In this document: positions 60,314 through 64,000 of the stretch, piece after piece
Numbering within the stretch: the first letter of the stretch is position 1
Layout: each line of letters starts with the position of its first letter
Source of the DNA: an uncultured Acetatifactor sp.
GTDB lineage: Bacteria > Bacillota > Clostridia > Lachnospirales > Lachnospiraceae
Assembly (NCBI GenBank): GCA_910580225.1
Contig: CAJTXE010000024.1
Location: forward strand, 7,275 to 71,274
DNA: 64,000 nucleotides
Direction of reading: 5' to 3'
Program-made: the position numbers and the translations under genes
Notes under the pieces: model-generated
The model's input: only the letters and a program-made list of their open reading frames with translations
The model's database searches: none
What the model was told of the DNA's origin: nothing

Positions 60314-62158
60314 TCAGAACGATCGGTATCTCTCCTTACCCAGCTTGATGTTCAGATACTTTGTATATGCGCCAAAGGCAGACGGAATAGGATACTTATT
60401 CTGTGTCTCCTCAGGCTCAATATAAAGCCATCCCTCGGTAAAGTCCTGTGCCTTCATCGGCTCAAGCTCATCCACCCTGACCATATATCCCTTCATGTGC
60501 CATTCTCTGTGAGTGAAAATATGCCTGGCCTCCTCCAGCGGCCGAATATGCAGAGCCTTCCGGCCGTTGGCCGCCAGATACTCCACCACTTCCTGTGCCG
60601 TCCGGAATCCCTCCATAGAGGGAAACTCGTACATTCCGGCCAGCAGTCCGCTTTTCTTACGTTTCCGCACTGCCACCCTGTTCTCATCCCTGATCACCAG
60701 GATGGTTTTCTCCTCAACCTTTCTGGGCTTTTTTGCCTGCTTTTTTGGATATTCCTGCTCTGTTCCTGACTGGTGCGCCATACAGATGCCTTCCAACGGA
60801 CATCTGTCACAAAAAGGCACCCCGTTCGGTATGCATACACAGGCACCGATTTCCATCATAGCCTGATTAAAATCCCCCGGACGGTCTGTGGACATGATCT
60901 CCTGCAGCTCCTTCTCCACTGACGCTTTTACCTTTTGATCTGTGATCAGACGGCTGTCCTTTCGAAGTCTTGCCATTACACGAAGTACGTTTCCGTCTAC
61001 CGCCGGAACTGCCCTTCCAAAGGCTATGGATGCGATGGCGCCCGCGGTATAACTTCCGATACCCGCCAGCTTCAGCAATTCTTCATACTGGTCCGGCATT
61101 TTCCCCCCATATTCTTCCTGGATTTGAATTGCTGCCTTCTGCAGATTACGGACCCGATTATAATACCCCAGTCCTTCCCACAGCTTCAGAAGAACCTCTT
61201 CTCCGGCTCCGGCCAACGCAGCAATATCCGGAAGTGCCTCCATAAATCGTTCAAAGTATGGCTTGACAGCTTCCACTCTGGTCTGCTGCAGCATAATCTC
61301 TGACACCCACACTCGATAGGGGTCAGGAACTTCTCTCCATGGCAGGATACGTCTGTTTTTATCATACCATTTCAGCAAAAGAATTGGAATATCTGCAAGC
61401 TTATACTTTCCTAAGGAATTTCTAAAGGTTTCATGAATATCCGGAGACAACCGAACCGGAACCGGATGATGAATCCGCATACTCCGCTCCGTCACAATAC
61501 AGTCAAATGCCAGTATCTCCACACCGTCATCCGCCGCATGACAAAGTGCCTCGGCAAACTTTAGATGGGTATCCCTGTTCGGTGTGAAATATTCCACCCC
61601 TTCCATCTGTACGACAAACAGAACACATACACGGAATCCTTCCTTTTTTGCCCTCTGCAGCTCCTCCACATGCTTAACAGCCCTCTCCGACGGCGCGTCC
61701 GGAAAACGCACCACACCATTCTCTTCCAATGTGACACCTTTTACTTCGATCAAAATCTTCTCTTTCATTGTCTCCACAAAAAAATCAAAACGCGAATTTT
61801 TGTATGGAAACTCGGGTTTTATCGATAAGATATCAGAAAAGAAACCGCTCTCCTGCAGCCACTCTTCCACCACTTTATTGGGGGCCTGGGAATCCATATT
61901 GATCATGCGCTCCCCCTTCTCCACTGCCACCAGGTCATAAGCTGTGCTCCGTCCCGGATGTTCGTTTTTTTCCAGATACACACGAACCCCTTCCTGCAGC
62001 AATTCCCGACATCTTCCAGTATTTTTTACATGGACCCTCTCTATCCTGTGCTTTCCTCCTTTTGGGATACCCTCTTCCGTATTCTCAATTTCCACCATGG
62101 CGATAAACCGGTTGGGGCGTTCCAGGAAACGCCCCTCCACAATGTGCTTATACTCCAT
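60314..62158 (-). CDS. SfsA-MutY fusion: DNA nuclease-like domain and adenine DNA glycosylase
   Basis: One uninterrupted 614-residue frame. Residues 1 to about 235 are an SfsA domain, with a nuclease-like site D125 (RFDFF) and E138-x-K140 (LIEVKG) of the PD-(D/E)xK kind. A linker spans about 236-255. From about 256 the protein is MutY: catalytic E287 in VSEIMLQQT, helix-hairpin-helix LAGIGSYTAGAI near 364-375, D388 in VDGNV, Fe-S cysteines C442, C450, C453, C459, and a C-terminal NUDIX-like 8-oxoG recognition domain (about 480-600). MutY removes adenine opposite 8-oxoguanine but leaves the sugar backbone uncut. Usual members are separate genes of about 230 and 350 residues. The SD is AAAAGGAG. 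Confidence 0.93.
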   Translation of the reverse strand: MEYKHIVEGRFLERPNRFIAMVEIENTEEGIPKGGKHRIERVHVKNTGRCRELLQEGVRVYLEKNEHPGRSTAYDLVAVEKGERMINMDSQAPNKVVEEWLQESGFFSDILSIKPEFPYKNSRFDFFVETMKEKILIEVKGVTLEENGVVRFPDAPSERAVKHVEELQRAKKEGFRVCVLFVVQMEGVEYFTPNRDTHLKFAEALCHAADDGVEILAFDCIVTERSMRIHHPVPVRLSPDIHETFRNSLGKYKLADIPILLLKWYDKNRRILPWREVPDPYRVWVSEIMLQQTRVEAVKPYFERFMEALPDIAALAGAGEEVLLKLWEGLGYYNRVRNLQKAAIQIQEEYGGKMPDQYEELLKLAGIGSYTAGAIASIAFGRAVPAVDGNVLRVMARLRKDSRLITDQKVKASVEKELQEIMSTDRPGDFNQAMMEIGACVCIPNGVPFCDRCPLEGICMAHQSGTEQEYPKKQAKKPRKVEEKTILVIRDENRVAVRKRKKSGLLAGMYEFPSMEGFRTAQEVVEYLAANGRKALHIRPLEEARHIFTHREWHMKGYMVRVDELEPMKAQDFTEGWLYIEPEETQNKYPIPSAFGAYTKYLNIKLGKERYRSF

Positions 62159-62244
62159 TTGAAAATCTTTCTCCTTTTCCTCATATTAAGGCATACCTAC
62201 CATCTCCGCCGAAACGGAATCTGCATCCCATCCGACAGACCGGC

Positions 62245-63219
62245 CTACACAGCCTGACAGCGCATCTGTCTCCCCGCTCTGTAAGGAACTCTCGCCGCAG
62301 GGACAGACTGCGCAGCACTGGAGGTATGTACTGACTGATCGTCGAAAAATATCTGTGCTCCGAACGCTTTCAGAACATCTTTTTTCTCCAGTCCTCCCAG
62401 AAAGAACGCTTCATCTACCCTGACATTCCAGGAACGCATGGTGCGAATCACTCTCTCATGGGCCGGCGCACTTCTGGATGTCACCAGCGCCGTCCGGATG
62501 GGACAATCCTCTACCCCCAGTTCCCGCTGGAGATCGGAAAGTTTTTTCAAAAACTGGGCAAAAGGACCTTCCTTGAGAGGCTCCTTCGCATGGATTCTCT
62601 CATTTTCCTCAAAGGCATACAAGCCCTTTTCCTTAAAAATCATCTCAGACTCGTCCGTAAACAACACAGCATCTCCGTCAAAGGCAATGCGGATTTGATC
62701 ATTCTCTCCTGATGCAGAGACACTCTCCAAATGACCTTGCACCTGGCCTTCCCATGCCTTACTCCCATATCCAAGCTGTCCCGTACAGATGATTCCCGCC
62801 GCTATTCCGCTGTCTATGGCACTCTGTACGTCGTCCTCATAAGCTGACAGAAACAAATCAGTATGGAATGCATCCAGATAGGGCGCCAGGGACGCGCCGC
62901 TCACCAGCACGGAACGGGTGATATTCAGACCATAGTGCGCAATGGCATTGAACACACGGAGCGAAGAGTCCGGACTGTTGCGGGACATAATAATTACTTC
63001 CACCAGATCTCCCTCTGAACTGTATGCATTCAATCCGAGAAGAGCTCTGATCAGTCCAAATCCGGGCCCCGGCCTCAAGATATCCTGCTCATGTTCCCGC
63101 TGATATCTACAGTATGCTTCCACCCCCTGCTGCTCAAAAATCTCATTTTCCACAGTCATATTGAACAGCGCTCTGGAGGATACTCCGATTACCATCTTTT
63201 CATCCAGCTGATATGCCAT
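62245..63219 (-). CDS. 5'-nucleotidase, cN-I-like family
   Basis: A 324-residue protein of the cytosolic 5'-nucleotidase family (pfam 5-nucleotidase type), with MVIGVSSRALFNMTVEN at 9-25, RNSPDSSLRVFNAI near 83-96, FDGDAVLFTDESE near 175-187 (acidic phosphatase motif) and DEAFFLGGLEKKDVLKAFGAQIFFDDQ near 272-298. Such enzymes hydrolyse nucleoside monophosphates. AAGGAGGTG stands six bases before the ATG. It is read together with the DUF1653 gene and the SfsA-MutY gene. A role in nucleotide recycling or pool cleaning beside DNA repair would fit, but is speculative. Confidence 0.85.
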   Translation of the reverse strand: MAYQLDEKMVIGVSSRALFNMTVENEIFEQQGVEAYCRYQREHEQDILRPGPGFGLIRALLGLNAYSSEGDLVEVIIMSRNSPDSSLRVFNAIAHYGLNITRSVLVSGASLAPYLDAFHTDLFLSAYEDDVQSAIDSGIAAGIICTGQLGYGSKAWEGQVQGHLESVSASGENDQIRIAFDGDAVLFTDESEMIFKEKGLYAFEENERIHAKEPLKEGPFAQFLKKLSDLQRELGVEDCPIRTALVTSRSAPAHERVIRTMRSWNVRVDEAFFLGGLEKKDVLKAFGAQIFFDDQSVHTSSAAQSVPAARVPYRAGRQMRCQAV

Positions 63220-63253
63220 ATGGCACCTCCTTCTTTAAGGGGATGCGAAAGCC

Positions 63254-63892
63254 TCATCTGATCCGGTTGCACTCGTAACGTTCCAAAGTCAGCAGACATG
63301 TCTTCAACGTCTCGTAACGCTCTTCCACATCCCCGTCATTAATCTCTATGTCACAGGCGATTGCCATCGTTGTAATCATTTCGTCCGTAATTCTGTGATG
63401 AAGCCCTGCCAGAATATTCAGTCTCTGCTCATAGGTGTCTGCATCCAGGAATTCCAGAACAAGGGGATCCAACGCAATCTCTTCCTGCGCCGTCTCATCG
63501 GACACTTCACCCCCGGCATGACTGCCTCCTGCTGCCGTGTCCATATCCGGATTCCCACTGCCGCCGAACCTAAAAGCCCCCGCCGCTCCTGTCTCATCTT
63601 CACCGGTTCCGGTCGTAATGCTTTCCCTAACCCCGCTCTCCGTTTTCTGCCGCGCCGCCTCCGGTCCCTGTAATTCAAAACGGAATAACTGTTCCGCATC
63701 CGGATATCTATCCCTGTCCAGTTTCTCCGTAAACATGGCAAGCGGCCGGGCATAGGTCCTGAAATCCCCGTAAAGAGCCTGATATACCACCAGCTGCTCC
63801 CCTGTCTCAGTATGCTCCGCAAGGGCCGTTACCTGATATAAATTTCCCTTAAAATGCCTGTAGATCTCATGTGATTTTGGAATAAAAGACAT
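63254..63892 (-). CDS. DUF1653-domain protein
   Basis: A 212-residue soluble protein. The N-terminal 75 residues form a DUF1653 domain (YRHFKGNLYQVTALAEHTET, LVVYQALYGDFRTYARPL, MF), a small domain of unknown function found in many bacteria. A long central stretch (about 85-140) is low complexity, rich in Glu, Gly, Thr and Ala, probably disordered. The C-terminal 70 residues are helical with acidic patches. The ATG near 63892 follows GGGG at about nine bases; the frame also opens ten codons earlier at 63922. Upstream sequence to the window end shows no gene. Confidence 0.8.
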   Translation of the reverse strand: MSFIPKSHEIYRHFKGNLYQVTALAEHTETGEQLVVYQALYGDFRTYARPLAMFTEKLDRDRYPDAEQLFRFELQGPEAARQKTESGVRESITTGTGEDETGAAGAFRFGGSGNPDMDTAAGGSHAGGEVSDETAQEEIALDPLVLEFLDADTYEQRLNILAGLHHRITDEMITTMAIACDIEINDGDVEERYETLKTCLLTLERYECNRIR

Positions 63893-64000
63893 TTCTGGGC
63901 ACCCCTTTCCGCTCCTCTCCATTCTATGAGAAAAGCTTCTTCTTCCTTCCTAAACCTCCATGCCCGCACAGTTGGCACCACCATAAATGAAACTGTGCAG

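Noticed and set aside
1..64000. tRNA, rRNA, CRISPR array, prophage or IS element
   Set aside because: No cloverleaf, rRNA core, regularly spaced repeat array, integrase or transposase was seen anywhere in the window.

Overview
The window looks like a chromosomal core segment of a spore-forming, low- to mid-GC Clostridia member, most likely a Lachnospiraceae relative. The basis is a complete spoIIGA-sigE pair, sigG, spoVB and a ylmC/ymxH gene, the clostridial-style dcw (division and cell wall) cluster, a meso-diaminopimelate-type MurE, and many TTG/GTG starts behind strong Shine-Dalgarno (SD) sequences. No rRNA, tRNA, CRISPR array, prophage or insertion sequence was seen. Coding is dense and mostly on the minus strand.

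Layout. 1-6.7 kb (minus): a stringent-response and salvage operon, DUF308 membrane protein - CBS protein - apt - rel - metallo-beta-lactamase hydrolase - MoxR ATPase - DUF58 protein. The DUF58 gene runs off the left edge. 6.7-7.8 kb: a SEC-C protein and a 550-bp intergenic region that appears to hold a free-standing small RNA. 7.8-11.7 kb (plus): a hybrid histidine kinase and an orphan sugar-type binding lipoprotein. 11.9-15.4 kb (minus): iscS-iscU followed by a BceRS-like two-component system. 15.7-24 kb: spoVB, nrdR, ylmC, sigG (flipped relative to its usual neighbours), a VanZ-family gene, a small unknown gene, sigE, spoIIGA and ftsZ.

22.9-34.9 kb (minus): dcw cluster in transcription order mraZ, rsmH, ftsL, two class B penicillin-binding proteins, mraY, murD, ftsW, murA, ftsQ, ftsZ. 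murG, murB, murC and ftsA are absent from it. 35.2-38.4 kb: lgt, one unknown protein and ychF. 38.5-49.6 kb (minus): the conserved Firmicutes operon priA-def-fmt-yugP-rsmB-rlmN-stp-prkC-rsgA. 49.7-57 kb (minus): murE, a membrane-anchored GH3 hydrolase, lysC-type aspartokinase, hom, glyA. 57.4-59.2 kb (plus): lipid kinase and PAP2 phosphatase. 59.2-64 kb (minus): glycosyltransferase, an SfsA-MutY fusion, a 5'-nucleotidase and a DUF1653 protein.

How the genes work together: most of the window makes peptidoglycan precursors, polymerises and divides the wall, and links this to sporulation (Spo0A-type promoter at spoIIGA, forespore-type promoter at sigG) and to wall sensing (PASTA kinase PrkC with phosphatase Stp). 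The items most worth follow-up are the SfsA-MutY fusion, the structured leader or small RNA at about 52.89-53.06 kb, the small-RNA candidate at 7.48-7.65 kb, and the conserved long-spacer Spo0A promoter. All calls are from reading the sequence; no database search was run.
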